DNA from: Pseudoscleropodium purum
Lineage: Eukaryota > Streptophyta > Bryopsida > Hypnales > Brachytheciaceae
Assembly: GCA_963969395.1 (NCBI GenBank)
Contig: OZ017805.1
Location: forward strand, 12,524,001 to 12,588,000
Direction of reading: 5' to 3'
Length of the DNA: 64,000 bases
The notes under the pieces are model-generated. The model searched no databases. It had not been told where the DNA came from and saw nothing but the letters and a program-made list of their open reading frames with translations. Below, in pieces: positions 1 to 11,204 of this stretch; the first letter of the stretch is position 1, and every line of letters begins with the position of its first letter. A program made the translations under genes and the position numbers.

Positions 1-1863
1 ACCTTTTTATGCAAGTATGAAATTATAGATTAAAACCCATTGTAAGAGCCATATTATCATATGTTTTCAAAAAAATATGCTAAGAATAGTGAGGATTAGA
101 TGATACCCTTTCATTGATAATTATCTATATCATATTCTCAAACTTCGCCTTTTGTCCATAGTGTACCTTATAAAAATTCTAAAAACCAAAGCTTAACAAT
201 AAAATATTTTTTTCTACCCAAAAATTTAAGGCATCTTTGCTTTGGTACCTTAACCATTTACAATAGTTTATGAATATATGTAGTTCTTGTATGCTTTAGA
301 ATTCATACACTTTTTGGTACTGCGTACTACATATTGTAAAACTCCCTTGTTAGTAACCACATGTGTTTCCATCAAGCTGTAGAATAAATTTGCTTTTCAA
401 AGATGTTTTTGTTCTTTTCAAAATTTGTTCAAGTTGTAATTAGTTCAAAATTGGAAGCAACAAAAATTCCTATTTGTTAGGTTTAATTTAATTCTTTCTA
501 AAACAAATTAAAAAATCTAATCATAAATTATAGTTAGAAATCATTAAGAACTACTTTAACATCCATCTATCTATTGGATCTTCATTAACAAATTTGCTGA
601 GGCTATGAAGTCAAAAAAACTCCTTGAATTGCCTATATAATAGAATTTGTAGAGACAACTAAAATTCAATTTTTATTCATTTTTTAAAATTGATTAGAGC
701 TAAGGATGTATACTAAATTGACTATTATTAAGGTCCTATAGAAAACATTGGAGTCTAAAAGGCAATGTAAGTGTACTCAAAATGAAGTGTGCTAAGCGTA
801 GAGTGCTATTTTAGACTACTACAAATATCCTAAAATTGAAAAAATCCAAGTTTCAAAAAATAGTGTTCTATAGCATTCTCCATTAAAGTTTGATCAAACC
901 CAATTTGAAAAAACAAACTAGTTACTATGGCTTACAATTTCTTATTAAAAAAAGGCATGGCTTATAATTTCTTTTTAAAAAAGGCATGGATATTTTAAGT
1001 TAATTTATGAATGAGAAACACCTATTATTTTCAAACATTAAGGAAATAAACATTCAATGAATTCAGGTAATAAATAAATCAATTGAAATAGCTTTTTTTT
1101 TCTTTTATGATTCTATGGCTAAACCTTCAAGACCTCAAATATTCTACAATAAGTGCATTTTTATGTTATGAAATAAAAGACTTGAACTCCTTCATTATCG
1201 ATATCAAATTTATATACTATAAAATAGAAGACTTAAACATTTTTTATTATAGATATCAAATTTATTTAGTAATGAATAAAGACTTCTATTTTTTCGTAAT
1301 CAGAATGCAGACCATGTTCTTAAATGTTTCATCATGGCACTAGGTGAAACCTATCATAACATTCATTAAAATTTTCAATTCCGACACTTAAAGCTTAATT
1401 CAAAATTTATTTAAGTATGCTTGATAATTATCATGATGAAGTCTTTTGCACATATCTACACATTCAATGATTGTCATCATATTCAATAGTACTTATGACT
1501 AGTAAGTGAGTGTCTTTTCTAGAGTGAGCAGTACTTAACTTTATAAAATAGTAATATAATTAAATATCATGAAGACCGTAACCCATCCAATCATTGATTA
1601 AAATTAAACCTCATTAGTACCCTAATTCATCTAAATAATCATTCAGTAGCTTCATTGCATGCATTCCAATGACCTACCTAATGATTGTCTAGTACATAGT
1701 TTTATCATTCACACTTATTTAGTTTTCATCCCACAATTTTCTTTTTTTTGTCATTATTGTCCTTTTATTTCCCAAAAAAATCCAACTTGAATGTATCTTA
1801 CATGCGTATGTGGTCTATATTGTATAGCCTATTACTTTAGTTTTCTTTAATATTTATACTTAA
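1..1863. other. AT-rich intergenic DNA, no gene seen
   Basis: No convincing coding region on either strand; the short open frames are AT-driven and have low-complexity, Ile/Tyr/Phe-rich translations. The only structure I see is a small direct duplication of about 30 bp at roughly 929-989, beginning ATGGCTTA in both copies and ending in an A-run followed by GGC. Confidence 0.6.
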
Positions 1864-2530
1864 ACCACAACTTTTTGAAGCTTTGAAATCCTAACATAAA
1901 GTCCAAGGTTTTTTTGGTTCCACCATTTATTCCCATTTTTTTTCCACCATGTAGCATGTGTAATTGTCTTGGTACTTCATTGGGATTTGACAAGACATTT
2001 GTTTTTCCAATGTGTATGTGTTCCATTGCGTCCTATGCGTAAAAAAAAATACTACAAAATAATGATGAATAGTTGACGTTGAGGCAATTTCCAACTTGTA
2101 CCATTTTTTTCCACACAAGTATTATGCCCAAGTCCATGACTTTTGCAAGAGCGGTTCATTAAAATACAAGATTTTGTTTTTTTAAAATGGAAGATGTACT
2201 TCACTCTGAGAAAATCCGTCTACCACAACTTTTTGAAGCTTTAAAATCTTAACATAAAGTCCAAGGTTCTTTTGGTTCCATTGTTTTTTTCCACCATGTG
2301 GCATGTGTAATTGTTTTGGTACTTCATTGGGATTTGACAAGACATTCGTTTTTCCAATGTGTGTGTGTTCAATTGCGTCTTACATGTAAAAAAAATACTA
2401 CAAAATAATGATGAATAGTCAACATTGAGACAATTTCCAACTTGTACCATTTTTTTCCACGTAGGTATTATGCCCAAGTCCATGACTTTTGCAAGAGCAG
2501 TTCACTAAAATACAAGACCTTTTTTAAAAG
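1864..2530. repeat. Two-copy direct tandem duplication, unit about 359 bp
   Basis: Two adjacent copies begin ACCACAACTTTTTGAAGC at about 1864 and 2223. They stay alignable for about 300 bp, including the shared phrases CATTGGGATTTGACAAGACA and TATTATGCCCAAGTCCATGA. The copies differ by scattered substitutions and small indels, so the duplication is not recent. Similar minus-strand open frames appear in both copies because of the duplication; they are not supported as genes. Confidence 0.8.
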
Positions 2531-3347
2531 GCAAGGTCCGTTTCAAGAAGAATTCTCTAAAAATTGTATTAACCCCTAGATTCCCAAGACACCAAAATAT
2601 GGTGTCAAAAATATTTTGAAGTTAAATAAATTCTTAATAAATTTTTATTTTTGACAATTTTTATTTTTGAAATACTCTTTTTAAAGCCTAGTTTTAGCAT
2701 CAAAAATCTGAACTTGAAAATAAATGATAGTGATTTTTCTGTTCAAGATTTTGTGCAAGGGTACCCATTGCAATCTTGACTTCCCGTAGTGTTGAAAGCT
2801 CTTATAAATGAGCCTCAATTGCACTAGGACATGAAGAAAAAATTACATCAGAACTCACTTAAAAAAATTGTGGAGTAGACTTTGAAAAGTCATAAATTGA
2901 TTGGAGTTATACATGTTAAGCCATTAAACCTCATTATTTTTGGGTCCCCAACTTTTTAGGGTTGACTTGTGAAAAGTGAGTTGAAAATTTTTTACAATTT
3001 AAACATCCTTGTAATCAAATATTATAATCTTTTAATTTGTAAGTGATCTTGTTGTATTTATTTCTTCTATGTGATCTCTAACATGTCTGGTTTGAATTTG
3101 TATGGTTACAATTCAAAAAAATCTGATACAATTTATCAAAATGTTGGCTTTTTGTTCAATTTAGAGCAAATTTTTAGAGGCTTGAAATAGGCCTTGGGCA
3201 TGTAGGGGTGAAGAAGTAGTCATATTATTTTCAATGGTTTATACCAATTCTCCAAAAAGAACTTCTGCGAATTGTATTGATGTTTATTGAGGCATTCTAT
3301 TTTCCAATCTAGAATATGTAATTCAAGGTTTTTAACAATGAACCATG

Positions 3348-3367
3348 AACCCTAAACCCTAAACCCT
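3348..3367. repeat. Short interstitial telomere-like repeat
   Basis: About two and a half units of CCCTAAA occur in a row, the complement of the plant-type TTTAGGG telomere repeat. It is too short to be a telomere. Likely sources are telomerase-mediated repair or chance, since a single AAACCCTAA motif is also common in plant promoters. Confidence 0.5.
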
Positions 3368-4199
3368 CAATCTAGATATAATTTACTTTACCAAAAAGAT
3401 TGGAGCTTAAAGGGCCCCTTTTAATTAATCTTAAAAGAATTATCTTGAGTCATGGGTACTCTTGATTTTTTATGTGATGGTATTAAATAGTATACCTTTT
3501 AAGGCTATTTCATATATAATGTTCGGTAAAAGAATAAAACTTGCCATTTTCAATCCCTCCCTCCCATCCTTATAGTCCTTCTATTTTTAGATAATAGAGA
3601 TTTTTAATTAACTATTAAATCCAATAAGGTGCAATGGCATTATTGGAATTATATAATTTTTTCTTACTAGTAGATGATGGTCTTCTTTTAAATTCCTAAT
3701 CAAGTGTTTGATGGAATTTCATATGATTACTTCTACTGGTACAAATTGAAAAGGGGTTTTTCATTGTTAAAGTGAATTGAGTAGTCTTACTTTATTATTG
3801 AACCTGATGACTTTAATTTTCGAATTGGCAAATTGTACTTTAGACATACATTTTCCTATGGCTCAAAAAAGGAAATTTCTGAAAATACTTCATTCAATTA
3901 TGAAAATATTAATGTCTAACAAAAAGTGCGTATTCAATTTGCTTTCTAAATGCCGTGACTTCATAAAAAAGTGATGAAGTAGTTGACTAGGCCATTTTTC
4001 CAAGTCCAAAAAGTCGTGGAATAAGAACAAATAGTAAGAATTTTGCAAAATATATGAAAAAGGTTTGCTATCAAATGGAAAAAGAATCTTCTAAAGAAAG
4101 ACAACTCAAAGTTATCTCGAAAATTCTTTTCCCTTAAAATGTGCTACAAAGTGGAACACAAATCTTCCAAAATAGGATTTGAAATTCAAACTCCTTCAT

Positions 4200-4517
4200 T
4201 TAATTTCGTGTGTTCTCTCCCTGGTGGCAAAACGTTGCACATTTGCATCTAGTTTCATTCTTGCATTTGGTGTTCTTTTTGTCAACCTCTACAAGTACTC
4301 CTTCAACCATTCTTCTTTTGCCAGTTCTTATACGCCGTGGCTTTTGTTTTTTAAGCGCGTCATTGTCTAAAGAAGCGACTTGTTCATGTAGGTGAGGATC
4401 ATAACATTCATTAGTTTTTGGTGTGTCATTTCTATTGTTGAACCAATTTTTTGCATGATGAAGTGATGATGCAAAGTATTGATTCAAGTGTCCTGTAGTC
4501 TTCTCTTCAATATGCAT
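4200..4517 (-). CDS. Hypothetical open frame, 105 codons, doubtful
   Basis: An uninterrupted minus-strand frame from an ATG at 4517. The translation is hydrophilic, with a basic stretch (KKQKPRRIRTGKRR) around residues 56-69 that could act as a nuclear-localisation or nucleic-acid-binding patch, followed by a Cys/Lys-rich tail. It is less AT-biased in composition than neighbouring noise frames, which is the only reason to list it. I do not recognise a family, there is no supporting neighbour, and it may be a fragment of an old transposon or chance. Confidence 0.2.
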   Translation of the reverse strand: MHIEEKTTGHLNQYFASSLHHAKNWFNNRNDTPKTNECYDPHLHEQVASLDNDALKKQKPRRIRTGKRRMVEGVLVEVDKKNTKCKNETRCKCATFCHQGENTRN

Positions 4518-4744
4518 TCATCTTCTACATCTCGTAGTCTTCATTTTCAAGTACTCTAACATTTCCTATGCATTTACAAAATTCCAATTGCACTGAAGTT
4601 CAATTTCTTGTTGTCACAGAAAGTAATCTGCAATGTGAATGGATATCCGTAATTATAGTCATAAAATATGGATCTATATTTAGAAATATTTAGTTGCATG
4701 TTCATTATTTCAATGTATCTGAATTCCCTCCTTTATAATCGTAT

Positions 4745-6220
4745 GAGTCAAACGTGCAATTCAAATCGATCCAATCTGAACTGCAATCCATAAGTATTTA
4801 TTATAGGACTTCCTTTCATTTGATCCTTTTTTAATTCATTTGTAATTCTGTTGAGTATTGTCTTGTAATTTAGATCGGTCTAACCTAAATGGCATTTTCA
4901 AAATCTGTATTTTGGACTAAAATATAATTAGATACTACTTATACAAAAATTGATAAATTCTAGGGTGCAGTCGTGCAGTTTAGGTTGCTCTGATGTGATT
5001 TGCATTCCAAGAACTCTACTTCCTTTTCCAAAAAGAAGTATGAAACAACTAGATGGACTCTTAAATATTTTAGAGGATATACTTGCAGTTCAAGTCGGTC
5101 CAACCTGAATTGTGTTTTATGAATTCTATATTTCCTTTAACTCACATGAAACTGCTCATATAAAAACTTGAATATTGAAGAAAGTCCCTGTGCAGTTCAG
5201 GTCGGCCCAACTTGAATTGCATTCTAGGATTTCTACATCCCTTTCTAAGAAGGTGTATAAAATGACTGAATAAATTCTAAAATATTTTGGAGTAGAAACT
5301 TGCACTTTAGGTTGTTTTGACCTGAATTGAATTTTAAGAACTCTACATTCCTTTCCAAGAAAAAGTATGGAACGATTGGATGGACTCTTACATAATTCGG
5401 AATATATACTTATAGTTTAGGTCGCACCGACTTGAATTGCATTTTATGAATTCTATATTCCCAATAGCTCATATGACACTACTTATATGAAGACTTGAAT
5501 ATTGAAAAAAATAGTCCTATAGTTTAGATCGCTCCGATCTGAATTGCATTCCAAGAACTCTATATCCCTTTTTATGAGGAAGTATAAAACTGATCAATTT
5601 GACCCATTGTTATTTCTCAATATAGTCGAGCAATTCAGGTTGGTCCGACCTAAATTGACATCTGACATTTGTATATTTTTGATTAAGTAGAGTAAGACTT
5701 CCCATTAAGTAAGTCTCATATATCGCATAATGTAATCTTGCAATTCAAGTCAGAGTGACCTATGAACAATATAAAGCCATTCTAGTAGAATCTACTCTAT
5801 TGCTTAGTGTAATATATAAATCTAGGGTGGGCCGACTTGAATTAAAATCGAAGACTTTTGTACCTCTAATTTAGAGGCATTTGAATACCCTTCAATTGAT
5901 ATTTAAATATTATATAATATAGTTGTGGAGTCCATGTCGGTCCAACCTGAATTGTAATTCATGAATTTTGATTTTTCTAACTAAAAAAGGATATGCAAAC
6001 ACCCTTTTTGAATGTATAAAATTGCTTAGTGTAGTCTCACAGTTTGGGCCTATTTGAAATGTCACCTTGTAGATGTATTGCATAATTGTTTAAGTTATTT
6101 GAGCCGACTCATTCTGTAATCCCATGCTCGTTGCCTCGTCATGATAAGGAATGGGATTTTGAGATATTGTTCTTGTTTACTGCAATTTAGATTGGATCGA
6201 CCGAAATTGCATTTGATATG
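4745..6220. repeat. Array of ~14 palindrome-centred units, period ~110 bp
   Basis: A diverged unit recurs about every 105-115 bp, with cores near 4754, 4864, 4973, 5090, 5190, 5298, 5408, 5517, 5627, 5740, 5818, 5928, 6036 and 6180. The core is a dyad close to AATTCAGGTCGG followed by CCGACCTGAATT, with GCATT(C/T) often just after. The spacers share phrases such as an AAGAACTCTACATTCC-like stretch. The array ends just before a pyrimidine tract and CAG at 6287 that looks like a splice acceptor for the transposase frame downstream. It could be an intronic satellite or the subterminal binding-site region of the transposon. The repetition is plain to see; the role is inferred. Confidence 0.85.
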
Positions 6221-6287
6221 AGTTTGTTGGTTTTTTCTACCATTTTCTTCTATTGTTAATCTTCTTTGTGTTTTTTTTTTGTTTACA

Positions 6288-9200
6288 GATACAGTGAGCT
6301 CCAATGATATACTAGTTGATCTTATAGACTCATCAGATGATGAATTCCAAGTTCTTGAGCAAATGAATGTTGGCATTCCTGAGTGTGAAGGGCTTTCTCA
6401 TTGGATGTGGAATACAAAGTTTGTTACTTTATATAATGCGGAGGGCGTACTTGTTGGAGAAGGTACCTGCCACAACATGAACTGTGATCTTATTGTTGGT
6501 GCCAACAAACCTCTAGGAAAAACTCATGTGCTAATACATATTTCAAAGTCACATTCTGAAGTGGACATTTCTGAGCAATATGTCTATTTAGTGCTAGCTT
6601 GGCCTATTGAGCTAGTTCACTGTCATGGCACAAGTTTACATGATCATGAAGTTAGGGACAATTTCAACCATCTGCAAGCAACTCTTTTAAACCCACCTTT
6701 TTCTAAATCTACGAAGTCTATGCAAGTGCCATCCGAAACCCGCCTCTTGAGACTACTGTCAAAATAAAAGACCTCCTCAACTAAGAGTCAATCAACACAG
6801 TGTCTAGTAAGGTGTGTTGTAGTAAGAATTGTATCCAATTGTTTCCTAGGGAAAAAATTCGGGCATTTCATGAATGAATGTATCAAAATTTGACTTTCAA
6901 GCACCGAGCCTTTATAAAGACTAATATACATAGATATATTTATGACATGCACATCGAAGGAAGATGGTCATGATTGAAGAGATAAGTGTGTGTTTGCGTG
7001 CATGTATGCATATTGCGGGGGTTGTAGAATCTACATTCTCTCACTACCTAAAATACATGAAAGGTGATTGGGAAGCAAGGGATCATGGTAATACAAGATT
7101 GCTGAAGCCTAAGGAACATATCCAACAAGCTACAGCTTCATTGAAGTGCATCTTTGACAAGGAGGCCAATCACATGCCACATTGTACTCGGACTTTGAAG
7201 GTAGGTGAAAAGGTTGTGTCTAGGATTCTTCTGGCCTCATTTCAATGGAAGGACCAGTTGAAAAAACTCAATGAAACCAATGTGGCTTTTGGTTTGAAGA
7301 ACATTTCAACTTCAAGCTTGAGTAAGATAAAGTCTATAAAGTTTTCAGAGTTTGATGTGAAGAATCTTGGAGATAATTTTGCTCACCAAGGGTGCTATCA
7401 GTGGATCTCAAATTGCTTTGAAGTAGACGAGAAGGTTGGATAAGCATCTCACTATTGCTCATGCTCATAGGAATGTGTATTACATTAACTGAGACTTGTT
7501 GTTCAATAAACCACATGAATGTGTTATAATCATACATGACAAGATGGATCACTTGAAAACTGCTTGCCAAGTCTTTTCTCACAAGAGTAAAGAACTTGAT
7601 AGCTTCATGAAGCTACCCGTTTCTATGATAGGCATGATTGCGCATGGTCATGTAGATGAGTGCTACGCACATTATGGCTTAGATGTTTTCTCGCATGACT
7701 CCAATTATACTATTGGTTCAATGGCAAAGTTGTTGCGAGATCTGGAGTTGGAACCAAGGTCTTCTTCTCAAAAGTTGTTCACAAATTTAGAGTCCACAAG
7801 TTTGCTTAAGGCCAAGCTAGAGGGTACAAACCAGGGTTGACAGGACGGTCGGACATCCGGGACGTCCGGATGCGGATGTTGTGTCCGCAGCGTTCGTTGA
7901 CATTCGTAGACGCTATCCGCCCGTCCGCCCCGTCCACCCCGCCCCGCCCGCCTTGTCCTGCCCTATCCACCCCGCCCGTCCGCCTTTCAACAGCGGGAGG
8001 GACGTTGTGTCCGCTGGCGTCCGTACAGATGGACGTCCGACCATCCAGACACCTTTTTTGGGCGGACGTAGAGATTCGTCAACCCTGGTACAAACATGTG
8101 CAATATGTTGTTACCACCGTCACCGATTACCTTAGTTCCAGATATGCGGCTATCACCTATTCTTAATGTGCAAATGAACAATGCCATTAGAGATAATAAG
8201 AATAGATATGTTTTTTGTTTTTGGTCCCTATTTGTTGCAAATAAGATCTTTCAAGAAGTGTATGTGAACTTCATGATTGTGGGTCATACGCATGACAACA
8301 TTGATGCACTATTTAGAAGATGGAGCATAAATTTGAAGAAAGAGAACTTCCCGACAGTACTGGTATTAATGAAGTCGTTTATGGATGTAAACTCCGTCTC
8401 CACTATCCCTCACCTTATTGAAGAAGTGCCTAATTTCAAGAGTTTCATAGCAAGGTCATTTGTAGATGGTGATGACATCCTTGTTGGGCACACAAAACCA
8501 CATCAGTTGAAGTTTTATCTAGATTCAACGGGGTGCCTTATCATGAAATACAATTTTTTTTGCACTAATGTTGGTTGGTTAGGAGAAGACAAAAGAGGCA
8601 TTAAGTTGTGGAAAGAAGATGCTAAAGGGCGAAGTTTGTGGCCACATGGTGAATCGCTGCATGTTCTGTTGAAGCCTATGAAAGGCTTAGAAAACATCGT
8701 CAAAGGTGTGTCAGGGTTTGTGAAGTATTGGGACAATTTATACAATGCAGATGTTACTAGGGATTATTGAAGACGTTACAAGCATTTAGTGAAGTATTGG
8801 CATGGCATCAAGGTAGCGTTGATGGAACCATTACCTACCTTTGATGTTTTGAGGGACGGTTTTTGGCCAACAATGCATGTTCAAGCAAGTTGAGCGGATG
8901 AATTAAACGAGAATGGCGAAGAGTGTGAAGAATTTGGGGAGGATGACCCATACGTTGGGTCTTTGAGTGGTTACCCAAATCCATATTTTTGAGTGGCTCG
9001 CGATTTGTTCAAAGGCTATTTTGTTGCAATTTGTCCCGCAAATGGTGACTCTCATCTAGTGTAGATTGCAAGGACATTGTCTAATCCAAACTACAACCCA
9101 GAGAATCCAAATTGTGTCCTTATTCAATACTTCCGTCCAACATCAAGGAATTAGGATGTTCAAGATTTCTACATTAAATGGGACATTGAAAGAGGTCTAT

Positions 9201-9346
9201 GTTGGAAAGTTGATGAAACTAAACCTCTAGTTTGGTAGCACACAGATGCTTTTATGATAGCATGGAAGTTGAGGATCCAAAAAGACACTCAAGAGTATAT
9301 GATCAAAGTCCCTACTATACAAATTGAAGTCATCAACTAGAATTTG
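6288..9346 (+). pseudogene. DUF7869-type transposase, degenerate
   Basis: A long coding trail in shifting frames, starting after a likely splice acceptor at 6287. The first part (6279-6766) holds a GEGTCHN...KPLG...ISKS pattern like the N-terminal modules of plant CACTA/DUF8039-type proteins. A CC..NC zinc-ligand-like patch lies near 6810-6850, then a body at 6964-7440 and 7496-7830. After the inserted MITE comes the RNase H-like part with NVQMNNA...DNKNR near 8168-8200 and GHTHDNID at 8281-8305, a signature I associate with DUF7869. C-terminal homology continues to about 9346 through several stops, many at former CAG codons. The QMNN motif has Asn where relatives as I recall them carry Asp. 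Family naming is from memory of these motifs; the pseudogene status is certain. Confidence 0.7.
7832..8087 (+). mobile_element. hAT-type MITE, copy 1 (256 bp)
   Basis: A GC-rich element with ends CAGGGTTGAC and GTCAACCCTG, flanked by a perfect 8-bp duplication GTACAAAC (7824-7831 and 8088-8095). An 8-bp target duplication and CAGGG-type ends are hallmarks of the hAT superfamily. The interior carries GTCCGCAGCGTCCG-like phrases and a long C/G run of CCGCCC/CCGTCC words, and encodes nothing. It sits inside the DUF7869-type transposase frame; removing it and one target copy restores the frame, so the host element is older. Three more copies are at 21937, 39101 and 50456. Confidence 0.93.
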
Positions 9347-9714
9347 ACTTTGTATAATTGAGAACCCATATCCACATATGTATATATGTGGTATGTTTTT
9401 TTTTGTATTTAGCATCTTTATATTATATGTAATGGATGGAATTTATATATTGCAATAGATAGCATAGGTTTGAATTTTGTTGGTTTAGATTTATAGTTTG
9501 GTATTGCTTGTATATTTTGAAATATATATCTTGTTTTTACAAAACAAGAGTATTCAATTTCAATTTTAATATATTTTTTTAATGTACTTTTGAGTTTAAT
9601 TTTTTCTTTTTTTTCCATCATTTTATTTTATTTTTTTGAAGGACTTATGTTATAATATCTATAACCATTAAAATTGAAAGTTTGAGGCAATTGAAAAAAA
9701 TGGGTAGTGGGTAT
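9347..9714. other. AT-rich spacer after the transposase relic
   Basis: T-rich and A-rich runs with no coding signal. It is probably the degenerate 3-prime end of the DUF7869-type element plus flank; I could not find matching terminal repeats. Confidence 0.4.
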
Positions 9715-9938
9715 AACCACTTTGTGTTGGATAATTGTGTTAAGTACTTGTCACATTCCGGATAGGGAGCCGGTTGGTTGTTACAACTTTCTTGGCTGCT
9801 TGCATAGGTTATTAGGCAACACCAAGTCATACATATCCCTCAACTACTCATATGAATTTAATGGAAATAGAACTCGAACCGCTTGAATGAGATAAGCAAC
9901 CCCTTACAACCAACCATAGAGCTCATGACTTGGTGTTC
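9715..9938 (-). mobile_element. tRNA-derived SINE, copy 1 (minus strand)
   Basis: Read on the minus strand, the head has a pol III box A-like GAGCTCTATGGTTGG (9924-9910) and a box B GGTTCGAGTTC (9880-9870) about 30 bp downstream, as in tRNA-derived SINEs. The body aligns over about 220 bp with a second copy at 61421-61640 on the other strand. Shared blocks include CACCAAGTCATGAGCT, ATGTA(C/T)ATGACTTGGT, a GTTGTAACAACCAAC-like block and GACAAGTACTT. An inverted echo of the head (CACCAAGTCAT / ATGACTTGGTG) lies in the body. The exact 3-prime end and target duplication are not clear. Confidence 0.72.
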
Positions 9939-11154
9939 AATATGGCATGATTTTATGTATATCAATGAAAACATTGATGCTTTGAATTTCAATTCATATC
10001 CACTAAGGACTTTGTATGTCACTACACTATCAGTTCAATGGAAATTGCACTCAAAAACTAATAATGCTAGTATTCTTCAACCTAAATTATCTACTATAAT
10101 CCATTTGTATTGGTATCGAAATCGACAATATTATTTTGGGAGGGTCCAAAACCCCTAAAATTTTGAATATGATGTTTGGTAAGTTATTGTGCTATACTTT
10201 CTTCCCTTGTTTATAAACCTTAACATATGAGATGCAACATCAATATGGAATGTGATCCTTAATTAGTTTACAATTAAACCTTGTATGTTTAAATTGAAGA
10301 TTTATTTAGTGATTTGATCTAATTTAGAATTGTTGCACGTAGTTTGGAAAAGTGTAATCATTTATTTGGGACATGAAAAGACTCGTGCACTTGAGAAATT
10401 TGTAACCTTAGAATATGTGGAAAAGTTGCAATGGAGGGATTGAGCAAGTCTCTAATTAGTAGTTGACAGAGTGTAGGTGTTGCTTAAAGTCACCATGGCT
10501 TCAAAATTCTTATGAAATTCTGTTGAGCTTGAGGTTTTGTAGTATGAGCCTTATGTAACACCCCCTGCATATCTAATGGACGTGCAGTCACAAGAGGTTC
10601 TTTGGAACCCCTCGGAAGGGCTACTTCAATGGATGTTGCCACTAGATCAATTTTCATCTCCTCCTCCTCCACCTGCCCTAGTGCCTCAGCTCGTTCTTAC
10701 ACCCAGTCTTTCTAGTAGATTATCATTCTCTAGTAGAGGGAATTCAATGTTTCTTAGTGGGATCAATGGCAACTTTTATTTCTCCTCCCATAGTCACTTA
10801 CACAACACCTCTACCACCTACCAGTGGTCCTATGGAATAGGGTTGGTTCTCCTTTAAGAAGTATTTACAAGAAAAAGTAAGGAGCAAAGGACTCCTTTCA
10901 TTTCAAGGAGCTATGCTTGAACCCCAACGATTCTCAAATCATTGTGGTTTTCTAGGACCTTATGTCCTTGGATAGAGGTAGAAACGCATGTTGGTCATTC
11001 TACAGCTTGTGAAGTTGGAGTCCTACTTCGCTAATTGTAACCCTCAGGACCTGTGTCCTTATTGAGGTTTTCTACCTTCCTAAGATGTCTAGATTGTTTA
11101 CTGTTTTGTTGTTTCTGTTATTAAATGTTTATGCTGTTTAGTGGTTGTACTCTA

Positions 11155-11204
<50 letters not shown>

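Larger units (their letters stand above)
2531..4744. other. AT-rich intergenic DNA, mostly featureless
   Basis: I see no supported gene apart from one weak minus-strand open frame (reported separately) and a short telomere-like run near 3350. The plus-strand frame at 3777-3974 has an AT-driven translation and no family resemblance. Confidence 0.5.

Noticed and set aside
4745..6220. CRISPR array
   Set aside because: Regular spacing and palindromic repeats suggest it superficially, but the units are diverged, the spacers are themselves related to each other, the period is ~110 bp, and the DNA is eukaryotic.
7837..8187. Pro/Arg-rich open frames across the GC-rich MITE (and likewise at 21902-22189, 39106-39364 and 50599-50790)
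   Set aside because: They are translations of the MITE's C/G-rich interior, differ between copies, cross the element borders and have no family pattern.
9870..9924. A functional tRNA gene
   Set aside because: Only box A and box B-like parts are present, the rest does not form a cloverleaf, and the sequence recurs with a common body at 61421, so it is a SINE head.
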